Shown here one piece after another: positions 7,707 to 14,764 of a stretch of DNA of 41,807 nucleotides (its first letter is position 1; each line of letters begins with the position of its first letter). Below the pieces are notes generated by a model, which saw nothing but the letters and a program-made list of their open reading frames with translations, made no database searches and was not told the origin of the DNA. The DNA is from Pseudobdellovibrio sp. (lineage in GTDB: Bacteria; Bdellovibrionota; Bdellovibrionia; Bdellovibrionales; Bdellovibrionaceae). The translations under genes and the position numbers were made by a program. Location: NCBI GenBank assembly GCA_020696855.1, contig JAJFMT010000022.1:1-41807 (forward strand). The letters run 5' to 3'.

Positions 7707-9221
7707 ATGAGACCATTACGCCTATTATTAACGATAGTCCTTGCAGTTGCATTTGCAGCGCCTACTTACGCCGGTCCTACTACTAACTTAAAAGAGTACC
7801 AAGGCGATAAGAAATTAACTAAAGAACAACAAGCCCGCTTCCAAAAGCTTTTGGATGATGGCGTGGCGAATTTCGAACAGGGTCAGTACGCAAAAGCTGA
7901 AGAGAATTTCAAAGAAATTCTGACTTTCGCTCCTGAAAAGAACTTAGCCTACTTCAACTTAGGCTTAACTAAGTACAAACAAGGCGACTATCAAGCTGCG
8001 ATCAACTACTTCGATACAGTTGTAAAAAAACGCTCTTACTATGTGGGTGCGGCGTTCTACTACAAAGCGATTTGTCAGTTGAACTTAGGCCAAAAAGAAG
8101 AAGCTTTAAAAACCGCTAAACGCTTTACTCCGGCGCGCTTCTTTTATAAGCCTTCGCAAAATTTAATTAAATCTATCCAGAACGGAACAGATGAATATTT
8201 AGATAACGCTAAAGCTGCTTATGCTGACGAGAACTATGAGCTTTGCTTACTTGAACTTGAAGAGTCAGTTTTAACTGACACAGCTTCAGGTAAAGAAGTT
8301 TTAAACCAGTGTAAAGCCGGTATTGCGAAAGAAGATTCAGTTACAAGTGAAGTTGTTGTTGAAAAACTTCCTAACCGCAAACGTTTGTGGGTAGATGCTA
8401 AGTACATGCACACTGACAACGCTTACCAGGAAAATTCATTCCAGTTCGACCGTTACTTATATGAAGTTGAAGTTGGTGGCGAATACATCTGGGCAAATAC
8501 TGTAGACGTGGGTATCGGCGCAAGTTACCAGGTTTCAGATGCAATTGACCTTCCTAACTTTAAAGATGAATTGCTGAACGTTTACGTTCCGCTTTATTAC
8601 CGCGTTAACAACCACCGCTGGAACGGTCAGATCTTCTATAATCACGACAAATATAATGGTGACGATGCTTGGTCGCAATCAGGCGCTTTTGCCAACTACT
8701 TCTATACAACAGGCGATAACGTTTTAGGTTTAGTTGCAGCAGCTTCTCAGCGTAATTCGTTAACGACGGCTTTCGATTACAAATCAGGTCCGTTCTCTTC
8801 TGCACGTGCGCTTTACACTCGTTACATCAACGCATGGACATTAAGTGCTTACCTGGGTGCGGATGAAAACCGTGCCGGCGCGCAACCTGTTGGTACAGGC
8901 TTACTGCCTTACGGTAATAAAGCTGTTCGCGCAGGTGCAAGCATCGCTTACGACTTCAATGAACTCGTTTCTCGCCTGACTTTAAAAGGCAGCACGGCTC
9001 AAAAAGACTACTTAGATGTGGTCTCGGTTAACGGAACTGACCGTGAAGACACGCAAAAAGTAATTAGCGTGACTTACTTACACAAGTTCAACAAAAACGT
9101 AAGAGCATGGTTAGAGCACGCACACACTCAAAACGATTCAAACTACGACAATGCTGAAGTTATTAACAAAAACTACACAGAAAACCTGACAACATTAGGT
9201 CTTTCTTTGACGGCTTTCTAA
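7707..9221 (+). CDS. TPR domain fused to a C-terminal outer-membrane beta-barrel
   Basis: A 504-aa exported protein. I start it at the ATG at 7707 with AGGAG 6 nt upstream; the in-frame TTG at 7626 would place unlikely residues before the signal peptide (MRPLRLLLTIVLAVAFAAPTYAG). Residues about 30-150 hold TPR helices (NFEQGQYAKAEENFKEILTFAP and YFNLGLTKYKQGDYQAAINYF are typical), with a further TPR-like pair to about 215. From about 235 to the end the chain alternates in strands (WVDAKYMHTDNAYQENSF, YEVEVGGEYIWANTVDVGIG) and finishes on a C-terminal Phe (LGLSLTAF), as BAM substrates do. TPR-barrel fusions are seen in secretion or assembly porins. The next gene follows by 17 bp. Codons are strongly biased (TTA, AAA, GAA, GCT), which may point to high expression. 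Confidence 0.7.
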   Translation: MRPLRLLLTIVLAVAFAAPTYAGPTTNLKEYQGDKKLTKEQQARFQKLLDDGVANFEQGQYAKAEENFKEILTFAPEKNLAYFNLGLTKYKQGDYQAAINYFDTVVKKRSYYVGAAFYYKAICQLNLGQKEEALKTAKRFTPARFFYKPSQNLIKSIQNGTDEYLDNAKAAYADENYELCLLELEESVLTDTASGKEVLNQCKAGIAKEDSVTSEVVVEKLPNRKRLWVDAKYMHTDNAYQENSFQFDRYLYEVEVGGEYIWANTVDVGIGASYQVSDAIDLPNFKDELLNVYVPLYYRVNNHRWNGQIFYNHDKYNGDDAWSQSGAFANYFYTTGDNVLGLVAAASQRNSLTTAFDYKSGPFSSARALYTRYINAWTLSAYLGADENRAGAQPVGTGLLPYGNKAVRAGASIAYDFNELVSRLTLKGSTAQKDYLDVVSVNGTDREDTQKVISVTYLHKFNKNVRAWLEHAHTQNDSNYDNAEVINKNYTENLTTLGLSLTAF

Positions 9222-9238
9222 AATAAAGGATTATAAAA

Positions 9239-9583
9239 ATGAAAAAAACATTACTATCACTGGCTTTGATTATCACAACATCTGCTGCAATGGCGGTTGA
9301 TGTTGTTGCCCCTGCTCAAACTGAAGATCAGAAAAAAGCAGAGCAAATGGCAAAAGAAAACGAAGCAAAAAAACCTTCAATTGAACAAAAGCGCGCTGAA
9401 TTAAAAAAGAAACATGCGATGAAAAAAGCTGATAAAGCAGCTAAAAAAGAAGCGGCTGAAATGGCAAAAGCAAACGCCCCTAAATCAAACGCAGAATCAG
9501 GCGACAGCACAGCTGCTCAAATGGTAAAAGACATCCAGAACCAACAACAAACAGAAACCAACCGCGAAGACAAAAACCGCTAA
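9239..9583 (+). CDS. Small secreted Lys/Ala/Glu-rich protein
   Basis: A 114-aa protein with signal peptide MKKTLLSLALIITTSAAMA and a mature part made almost entirely of Lys, Ala, Glu, Gln and Met (for example ELKKKHAMKKADKAAKKEAA). It is predicted to be a single long charged helix or disordered, with no cysteine. AAGGA lies upstream of the ATG. It directly follows the TPR/barrel gene (17 bp) and precedes a strong terminator, so the two form an operon. The small protein may be a periplasmic partner or peptidoglycan-contacting helix; this is inference only. Confidence 0.68.
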   Translation: MKKTLLSLALIITTSAAMAVDVVAPAQTEDQKKAEQMAKENEAKKPSIEQKRAELKKKHAMKKADKAAKKEAAEMAKANAPKSNAESGDSTAAQMVKDIQNQQQTETNREDKNR

Positions 9584-9634
9584 TAGCGCGAAGCACTTCG
9601 ATTACAAGTACTAGCGAAACATTTAATGTTAATG

Positions 9635-9662
9635 AAAGGCTCGGGATTCCCGGGCCTTTTTT
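9635..9662 (+). terminator. Rho-independent terminator of the TPR/barrel operon
   Basis: Stem GGCTCGGGA/TTCCCGGGCC followed by six T, with flanking AAA/TTT that also lets it act on the other strand. The same 28 bases occur inverted at 9817-9845. Confidence 0.85.
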
Positions 9663-9816
9663 ATTTTACGGCCTGCCACCTACCCTCAAATACCGCTACA
9701 ACAAAGTTCAAGCCACTATAAGCCTCCCAGGTCGATGCAAGAGAGGGCAGGAGCCCGAGTTGTTTCACAACAAAGTCCCACTCGCCCGCCCCAACCACTC
9801 GAACAGCAACACGAAA

Positions 9817-9845
9817 AAAAAAGGCCCGGGAATCCCGAGCCTTTT
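9817..9845 (-). terminator. Rho-independent terminator of the repeat-protein gene
   Basis: On the minus strand GGCTCGGGATTCCCGGGCC is followed by nine T. It is identical over 28 bases to the terminator at 9635-9662, in inverted orientation, with about 155 bp of gene-free DNA between them. Confidence 0.85.
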
Positions 9846-9857
9846 CAAGTTTAACAA

Positions 9858-10583
9858 TTAAATTGTAAGACTAGTTAGCTCCGTGGCCACCTTTACCGTT
9901 GCCTGGATTGCTGTTGTCAGTGTTGTTGTCGTCGTTACCGTGGCCGTTGTCTTTGTCACCGTTGTTACCGTTTCCGCCGCCGTTATCGTTTCCGCCGCCG
10001 TTATCATTTCCGCCGCCGTTATCATTTCCGCCGCCGTTATCGTTTCCGCCGCCGTTATCGTTTCCGCCGCCGTTATCGTTTCCGCCGCCGTTATCGTTTC
10101 CGCCGCCGTTATCGTTTCCGCCGTGTTTCCGTCGTCGTCTCCGCCGCCGCCATTGTCACCGCCGCCATTGTCACCGCCGCCATTGTTTCCGCCGCCGTTA
10201 TCACCACCACCAGTGTCGCCACCGCCGTTGTTGTCTCCGCCGCCGTTATCGCCGCCGCCAGTAATGATTTCTTCACCGTCAGTGTTTCCACCGCCAGTAG
10301 TTGTAACTGTAGAAGCTAATAAACCGCTGAATCTTTGTTCGCGATCTTCTTCATCATCAACAAGTAAACCTTCGATACCGCGGTCTTTAGATTTAGCAGC
10401 AAATTTAGATGCTTCATGACGGTTACGAGCAGCAAGTTTTTTGCCTTCGTTGTCTTTGAACATATCTTCGTAGTCTTTTTTGAAGACATACGCATTACGA
10501 GCCATTGCTCCCGGCATTAATACCGCGTGCACATGAGCTGCATACATTGCTATTGCTAACGAGATGATAATATTTTTTTTCAT
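9858..10583 (-). CDS. Exported Gly/Asn/Asp repeat protein with an apparent frameshift
   Basis: The N-terminus has signal peptide MKKNIIISLAIAMYAAHVHA, then a charged segment (YEDMFKDNEGKKLAARNRHE; VDDEEDREQRFSG) and from about residue 105 a GGGDN-rich tract. Near 10121-10129 the tract changes to AETITA repeats. Read one base off, the same DNA gives GGGNDN repeats and a sensible end, NPGNGKGGHGAN, with stop TAG at 9871-9873. The natural product was thus probably Gly/Asn/Asp-rich to the end, and one base (perhaps an A in AACAAC) was lost. The literal frame ends in a Thr/Val-rich tail without family features. GGGG is found 9 nt before the ATG, within a long leader inverted repeat. Possibly a surface or Ca-binding low-complexity protein; function unknown. 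Confidence 0.65.
   Translation of the reverse strand: MKKNIIISLAIAMYAAHVHAVLMPGAMARNAYVFKKDYEDMFKDNEGKKLAARNRHEASKFAAKSKDRGIEGLLVDDEEDREQRFSGLLASTVTTTGGGNTDGEEIITGGGDNGGGDNNGGGDTGGGDNGGGNNGGGDNGGGDNGGGGDDDGNTAETITAAETITAAETITAAETITAAETITAAEMITAAEMITAAETITAAETVTTVTKTTATVTTTTTLTTAIQATVKVATELTSLTI
9974..10117. repeat. Eight tandem copies of an 18-bp unit
   Basis: Unit CCGCCGCCGTTATCGTTT on the plus strand, with G or A at one position (two copies carry ATTT). It codes for GGGNDN in one minus-strand frame and AETITA in the literal frame. Units are multiples of three, so copy changes keep frame. Degenerate units continue on both sides. Confidence 0.9.
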
Positions 10584-10591
10584 CGAATATT

Positions 10592-10638
10592 CCCCTGTAA
10601 TTACATTGCTAATTTCAATTAGTTATCTTGTACAGGGG
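10592..10638 (-). promoter_or_regulatory. 5' leader inverted repeat enclosing the ribosome binding site
   Basis: On the minus strand the leader reads CCCCTGTA, then 31 bases containing CTAATTGAAATTAG (itself a hairpin), then TACAGGGG. The GGGG of the last arm is the ribosome binding site of the repeat-protein gene, so the 8-bp outer stem would hide it. The outer arms are perfect. Confidence 0.5.
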
Positions 10639-10920
10639 CATACTACAATGAGAGTTAATAAATAGCTATTTAGAATTTCAGAAATATTAATTTTTTATAT
10701 CGTCAGTGATTTTTGAATTTCGAAAACTGTAAGCGACTACACCGAAGGACTTTAAAAAGCTCATTTTCACTGCATTTTCAATAGTTTACGCGCGAAATAG
10801 AGTTGTCGAACTTTACGAATTACAGACAAAATTCGTCAAATGGCGAAACTTTAGTCAGCATTTTTTTCACGGCTCTTACAGTGAAATGCGGAAGAGAAAA
10901 AATTCTTGCTGGAATCAGAC
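10639..10920. other. Gene-free stretch before the repeat-protein gene
   Basis: With the leader (10584-10638) this makes about 340 bp without a gene. It is AT-rich and has no open frame with a plausible ribosome binding site. It should contain the promoter of the minus-strand repeat-protein gene. I could not fix -35/-10 boxes with confidence, and see no terminator for the gene ending at 10921. Confidence 0.5.
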
Positions 10921-11385
10921 TTAAATTTCGATAATGACCGTCGGTTTTTTAAGAACATTACCGCTAATCACGTTTAGATTCTCTAGAGCAACTTTTTCAT
11001 TCTGTAAAAGCTGATCTTTTTTAGTCTTAATGACGGCGTTTGCCGCAATTTTATCGACGATTTGCTCGTTGGGGCTGCGGCCAAGCAAGAAAGTCAAAAG
11101 AGAAACCAGGGCTTTGCGGTCGACTTTGCTGTCATCGTTAGTGAATTTAAACGTTAACGTCTTTAAGTTGGCACCATCTAAAAGCACAAGAAGATCTAAA
11201 TTCAGGGGGTCTTTTGCCAAACGCATCTGCATAGCCATTTGGCCTTCTTTGTTTTTGTACGGAGAGGTGTCGTCACATGAGTACTCTTTGCAAAAAGTAG
11301 ACTTCAATAGATCTGTTGCAGTCAGTGTTTTAGCCTGAAGTGAGAATCCCGCAAATACGATAGCAGCGGCGAATAATGCTTTCAT
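10921..11385 (-). CDS. Small periplasmic protein of unknown function
   Basis: A 154-aa protein with signal peptide MKALFAAAIVFAGFSLQA and a GAGGAG ribosome binding site just upstream. Two cysteines lie close together (STFCKEYSCDD), likely a disulfide. The middle has alternating strands (LDLLVLLDGANLKTLTFKFTNDD), then a helix-rich region (KALVSLLTFLLGRSPNEQIVDKIAAN). It resembles no family that I can name. It could be a periplasmic binding or chaperone-like protein. It stands alone and is divergent from slyX. Confidence 0.6.
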   Translation of the reverse strand: MKALFAAAIVFAGFSLQAKTLTATDLLKSTFCKEYSCDDTSPYKNKEGQMAMQMRLAKDPLNLDLLVLLDGANLKTLTFKFTNDDSKVDRKALVSLLTFLLGRSPNEQIVDKIAANAVIKTKKDQLLQNEKVALENLNVISGNVLKKPTVIIEI

Positions 11386-11509
11386 GTTATCTCCTCGATT
11401 TGGGCCTGTTATTTAGCTGACCCTATAAAAAGGTCAAATCATTTCTGAGAGTCCGCCTATAAGGCAAATAGTACTTTACGATTGTAAGCAAAAGAGCGAT
11501 AACCCCGAC

Positions 11510-11719
11510 ATGCAAGACGAAAAGCGACTGGTTGATCTCGAAATTAAAATTGCTCATGCCGAACAGACAATTGAAGATCTGAGCGAAGGCATTTACCGTC
11601 AACAACTCCAAATCGACAAATTAGATAGCGCCATTCAGCTTCTCACTAAAAAACTTCAGTCAGGCACCTCGGGCGAGCTTGATATCGGCCCTGCAAACGA
11701 AAAACCGCCACACTACTGA
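11510..11719 (+). CDS. slyX: SlyX-family protein
   Basis: A 69-aa protein that fits SlyX in length and pattern: RLVDLEIKIAHAEQTIEDL, then a coiled coil with Gln-rich positions (YRQQLQIDKLDSAIQLLTKKL), and the hallmark C-terminus ending PPHY. SlyX is a small coiled-coil protein of unknown role, found next to slyD in enterobacteria; that neighbour is absent here. The start is the ATG at 11510. The stop is followed at once by the TAAAGCCACTGTGAGA repeats. Confidence 0.85.
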   Translation: MQDEKRLVDLEIKIAHAEQTIEDLSEGIYRQQLQIDKLDSAIQLLTKKLQSGTSGELDIGPANEKPPHY

Positions 11720-11723
11720 TGAG

Positions 11724-11805
11724 TCTAAAGCCACTGTGAGATTTGGCTAAAGCCAATGTGAGACGTTTTGGCTAAAGCCACTGTGAGATATGGCTAAAGC
11801 CACAA
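11724..11805 (+). repeat. Four short direct repeats of TAAAGCCA(C/A)TGTGAGA
   Basis: Copies begin near 11724, 11744, 11769 and 11791. Copies 2 to 4 carry GGCTAAAGCCA, a small palindrome (TGGC/GCCA), followed in copies 2 and 3 by (C/A)TGTGAGA; the last copy is truncated after GCCAC. Spacing is 20-25 bp. The tract lies between slyX and the next gene. It is too short and too irregular for a CRISPR array. Confidence 0.7.
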
Positions 11806-11858
11806 TGGCTCTAAACGCTGTGGCACCAGGCTTGCTTTTGGCGGTACCGGGGGTTCAT

Positions 11859-12464
11859 ATGAAATTCTTATTATTTGTAACAGTTGCCATTTTCACCGCG
11901 ACTCACGCATACGCTCAGGACGTACTTGTTCAAAAAAAGCTGAATGTTATCACCGATGAGTTCGATCAGGTTTTATTAAAAACCGAAAACAATATAAAAG
12001 CTTTCGTCGATCATTTTCAGGTCAAATTAGACAGCGGCTCTAAAATTACCTCACCAAAAGTGGTCACCGGTACATTGCTTCAGCCAGTACTGAAAATTTC
12101 CGTACGCAAGTGCGTTTTTATCGTCTGTAATTCGATTGACCTGGATGCGGAATTTACTCTTAAGAAAGCCACTGCAACTGCGGCCTGCGAAACTCCGTAT
12201 GTACTGCTGGGAGACCTGCGGCGGTCCAGCGCTTTACTGGCCAACAACTACAGCGACATTAACACAGCTATTTGTATCAAGAGAACCGTTACCGGCGCTG
12301 TCGCATCGTTAAATGTAGTGTTAGTCCGTGCTTCTCATTTTAAAAGCGATGTTGTTCAGACAGAGACTCTGAAGTTCTTCAAGCTCCAGGCCGCAAGCCT
12401 GATTGACAGTATTTCGAAAGTGTTACTACTGAATGGAGCAAAACAGGTGACCCCTGTATTGTAA
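11859..12464 (+). CDS. Secreted protein of unknown function
   Basis: A 201-aa protein. The open frame runs back to 11790 through the repeat tract, but I start at the ATG at 11859 because it opens a signal peptide (MKFLLFVTVAIFTATHAYAQ) and has GGGGG 6 nt upstream. The mature part has two pairs of Cys (VRKCVFIVCNSID; ATAACETPY and NTAICIKRT) and alternating strands, so it is probably a small disulfide-stabilised beta domain in the periplasm. I do not recognise a family. It abuts the convergent cyclic-nucleotide-binding gene with no gap. Confidence 0.6.
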   Translation: MKFLLFVTVAIFTATHAYAQDVLVQKKLNVITDEFDQVLLKTENNIKAFVDHFQVKLDSGSKITSPKVVTGTLLQPVLKISVRKCVFIVCNSIDLDAEFTLKKATATAACETPYVLLGDLRRSSALLANNYSDINTAICIKRTVTGAVASLNVVLVRASHFKSDVVQTETLKFFKLQAASLIDSISKVLLLNGAKQVTPVL

Positions 12465-13607
12465 TTAGTTTTGCAGGCGCTGGTTTTCGAGAGTGCGCTC
12501 AATGGCCAACTTTTCGAATTCACAGGCCAGCAACAAATTTTCAGAAAGCATTTTATAAAATTGATTGCGGTGAATCTCAAGAACGATTCCTTCGCCGGCC
12601 GTGTGAATTGATGCCGTCCGGATACCTTGATTCATCATCAGCGCCAATTCGCCGAAGCAGTCGCCTTGTTCGAGGCGACTGACGAATTTTAAATTTTTAA
12701 CGACGTCGACCGCACCCTGAATTATGACGTAGCAGGTTTCACCCACTTCGCCCTGCTTGCAGATGACGGTTTTTGGTTTGAAGCTTTTAAGCTCACCCGC
12801 AAAGATAAGAGCGTCAAAACACTCTTGGGGCAGCGAACGGAAGGTGTCAGCCTTAAGCAGCGCATGAATCGTCCAGATACGGCTTTGCAGCTGTTTCGCT
12901 TTGTCTTTTTTGATCAGATTATCGTAAACTTCGGGAATATATTTAATGACCAGCACCTGACAGTCTTTGTCTGCCACCACCGTTGCAGACCTGTCGGTGC
13001 CGAAGAAAAACGCCGCCTCTCCGAACAGACTTCCTTCAGAAAGCACGATCACTTTGTTCATCTTGCCGCTTTCGTCACGTTTGTAAACCGTAGCCTGGCC
13101 GCTGAGTAACACCAGCAAAGATCTTTGCTTTGATCCTTCCTGGCAAAAAGTAATTCCTGCTGACACCGGAACGACAGTTGAATGCTGCAGGAATATATCC
13201 TGTAACTCTGGCGTCAGTGAGCGAAAAAACGGAATCTCTTTGATTTTGCTTTTATCAATTTTTTTTACGCTCTGAATTTCGAGAATCTTTTCGGCCATGC
13301 GGTCAAAGAAACCGACTTGCTCTGATTGAGTTTGCGCTTTGCTTGCCCCGAGAAAGTATTCGTGAAACGAAATGTTTGCAATGGCGTTCTTTTTCAAAAG
13401 CAAAAGAATCAGTTCGTGCAACGACTTAAAGGATACTAACTGCCGCTTCGAAAAAAAATGCTGAACAACTTCTAAAATACTGAAAGATCTGGCAAACAAC
13501 GCCAGCATTTCTTTTTGATCAGGCTTTAACCCCTCGTAATCACGCGGATTAAATGCTGACGATAATAAAAGTTTTTCGTTTTCTATTTTCAAGATTAGTC
13601 CCTGCAA
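12465..13607 (-). CDS. Tandem cyclic-nucleotide-binding domain protein
   Basis: A 380-aa protein with two CAP_ED domains, about residues 125-230 and 250-360. Each phosphate-binding cassette is intact: FGEAAFFFGTDRSATV (Gly196, Glu197, Arg206) and FGELALMMNQGIRTASI (Gly319, Glu320, Arg330). Both can thus be expected to bind a cyclic nucleotide or dinucleotide. There is no HTH, kinase, channel or cyclase domain; the N-terminal ~115 residues are helical and unrecognised (LKPDQKEMLALFARSFSILE). The layout recalls PKA regulatory subunits, but the partner is unknown. No ATG opens the frame: TTG at 13607 has no ribosome binding site, whereas a TTG at 13592 has AGGGA seven bases upstream and is the more likely start. 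Confidence 0.82.
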   Translation of the reverse strand: MQGLILKIENEKLLLSSAFNPRDYEGLKPDQKEMLALFARSFSILEVVQHFFSKRQLVSFKSLHELILLLLKKNAIANISFHEYFLGASKAQTQSEQVGFFDRMAEKILEIQSVKKIDKSKIKEIPFFRSLTPELQDIFLQHSTVVPVSAGITFCQEGSKQRSLLVLLSGQATVYKRDESGKMNKVIVLSEGSLFGEAAFFFGTDRSATVVADKDCQVLVIKYIPEVYDNLIKKDKAKQLQSRIWTIHALLKADTFRSLPQECFDALIFAGELKSFKPKTVICKQGEVGETCYVIIQGAVDVVKNLKFVSRLEQGDCFGELALMMNQGIRTASIHTAGEGIVLEIHRNQFYKMLSENLLLACEFEKLAIERTLENQRLQN

Positions 13608-13718
13608 TTTACATTCGGTAAAAATAGACTCAGTAATGAGTTATTTAGGCCGGATTTGCCGGGACTCTCATTTTGAAACAGTTATAAGGCTTTTATGACA
13701 TAATAATATTAAAAGGGA

Positions 13719-14324
13719 CTACCGGTCGTGATGCTTTTTCTTACCATTCCCGTTGCCGTTGGTTTTAGGAGAAAGCACAGGCCCGTTCGTAAAATACAGT
13801 TCATTTCTGACGTCGACAACGCCGGGAATGTTTTCGATCAGATCTTCCGCCATTCGCTTTACTAAGCGCGACTCAACAGAACCTTTGAAAATAACCAGCC
13901 CGTCTTTCACATCCACTTCCATATCACTGGCATCAATTTCAGGATGAGAGCTTAAGGCTTCGCAGACATCTTCGCGAATGCGGTCATCCGAGCGACGGTA
14001 ACCCTTCGGGCCTTTTCCGGCGTGCGTTGGCGCAGGTTTAATGGAGGATTCTTCCGGAAGGTTCCAGGAGTCATATACCGGGCGCGGTGGTTTCTTAAAC
14101 ATTCCCCGCTTTTTATCAATGGCGCGTCTTAATAGATCGTCAGCAGGACCATTAAACTCTTCATCAAAGCTTTCATCAGGTCCGGCGCCTTCTTCAGAAA
14201 AATTACCCTGGTCTGAATAGACTCTTTGCTGGTCTTCATCCCTGTTATTACGGCCCGCGCCGAAAATGCCGATGCGGTTATGTGATCCTGCGGATTTTCT
14301 TTCTGATCTGCTTTTGTAACCCAT
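13719..14324 (-). CDS. BON-domain protein with disordered N-terminus
   Basis: A 201-aa protein with AGGAG upstream of the ATG. The first ~110 residues are charged and low-complexity (MGYKSRSERKSAGSHNR; DQGNFSEEGAGPDESFDEEF). The segment HAGKGPKGYRRSDDRIREDV leads into a BON domain (about 111-178: SDDRIREDVCEALSSHPEID, VDVKDGLVIFKGSVESR, IPGVVDVRNELYF). A His/Lys-rich tail ends KKKHHDR. GPKGY-R-SD-R before BON is typical of stress-linked BON proteins. BON domains bind phospholipid or polymer surfaces. There is no signal peptide, so it is probably cytoplasmic. No operon partner. Confidence 0.82.
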   Translation of the reverse strand: MGYKSRSERKSAGSHNRIGIFGAGRNNRDEDQQRVYSDQGNFSEEGAGPDESFDEEFNGPADDLLRRAIDKKRGMFKKPPRPVYDSWNLPEESSIKPAPTHAGKGPKGYRRSDDRIREDVCEALSSHPEIDASDMEVDVKDGLVIFKGSVESRLVKRMAEDLIENIPGVVDVRNELYFTNGPVLSPKTNGNGNGKKKHHDR

Positions 14325-14453
14325 GATGACTCCTGTTGAGAGTGAAATTTAAGTGCTACTAACAACACTGGTAAGAGTGAAAGTAGCAAGAAAACGGCCA
14401 AGGGGATTTAAGAAGATACACCTTTGGAATGATTGTTGCTTTAATGGAATTCG

Positions 14454-14651
14454 GTGAATCTGTGCTTTAAAAGCGCAGATAAAGGGGCGAATCTGGACGC
14501 AGGCGTGATACTTTTAGTAGTAGCAGTTCTAGTCTTTTTAGGCAGCTTGCCGACATGGCCTCATAGCCGAAAATGGGGAGTTCTCCCCAGCAGCGGCGCC
14601 GGTATCGTTCTAGTGGCCGTCATCGTTCTGCTTTTAACCCGCAAACTCTGA
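14454..14651 (+). CDS. DUF3309 small membrane protein
   Basis: A 65-aa protein whose body ILLVVAVLVFLGSLPTWPHS-RKWG-LPSSGAG matches DUF3309 (usually LPtWpySr.WGY.PSg), with two hydrophobic segments. The family is usually about 50 aa, so the first ~14 residues from the GTG at 14454 may be extra. GGA lies 6 nt before that GTG. An alternative non-ATG start nearer the family start is possible. Small inner-membrane protein of unknown function. Confidence 0.75.
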   Translation: MNLCFKSADKGANLDAGVILLVVAVLVFLGSLPTWPHSRKWGVLPSSGAGIVLVAVIVLLLTRKL

Positions 14652-14664
14652 AAAACCTGGACGC

Positions 14665-14698
14665 CGGTACAGAAGTTTGAACTTCATGACCGTTTTTT
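14665..14698 (+). terminator. Terminator after DUF3309
   Basis: CGGT-ACA-GAAGTT-TG-AACTTC-ATG-ACCG followed by TTTTTT. Two stem sections are separated by a 3x3 internal loop. It lies 14 bases after the stop. Confidence 0.55.
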
Positions 14699-14764
14699 GT
14701 TTTAAGAATCTGCTATTCAAGTAAACTACTTTAGTAGAGACTTTACAGCAGCGGGGAATCAATC

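Noticed and set aside
9974..10117. CRISPR-like array
   Set aside because: Repeats of 18 bp are directly adjacent with no spacers and lie in a coding frame.
9883..10419. 178-aa and 121-aa plus-strand ORFs over the repeat tract
   Set aside because: They are Val/Ser/Ala or Pro/Phe-rich shadows of the 18-bp repeats; no ribosome binding site or signal, and the minus-strand gene has a proper signal peptide.
14129..14401. 90-aa ORF overlapping the BON gene start
   Set aside because: Shadow frame; the BON gene has a good ribosome binding site and domain match.
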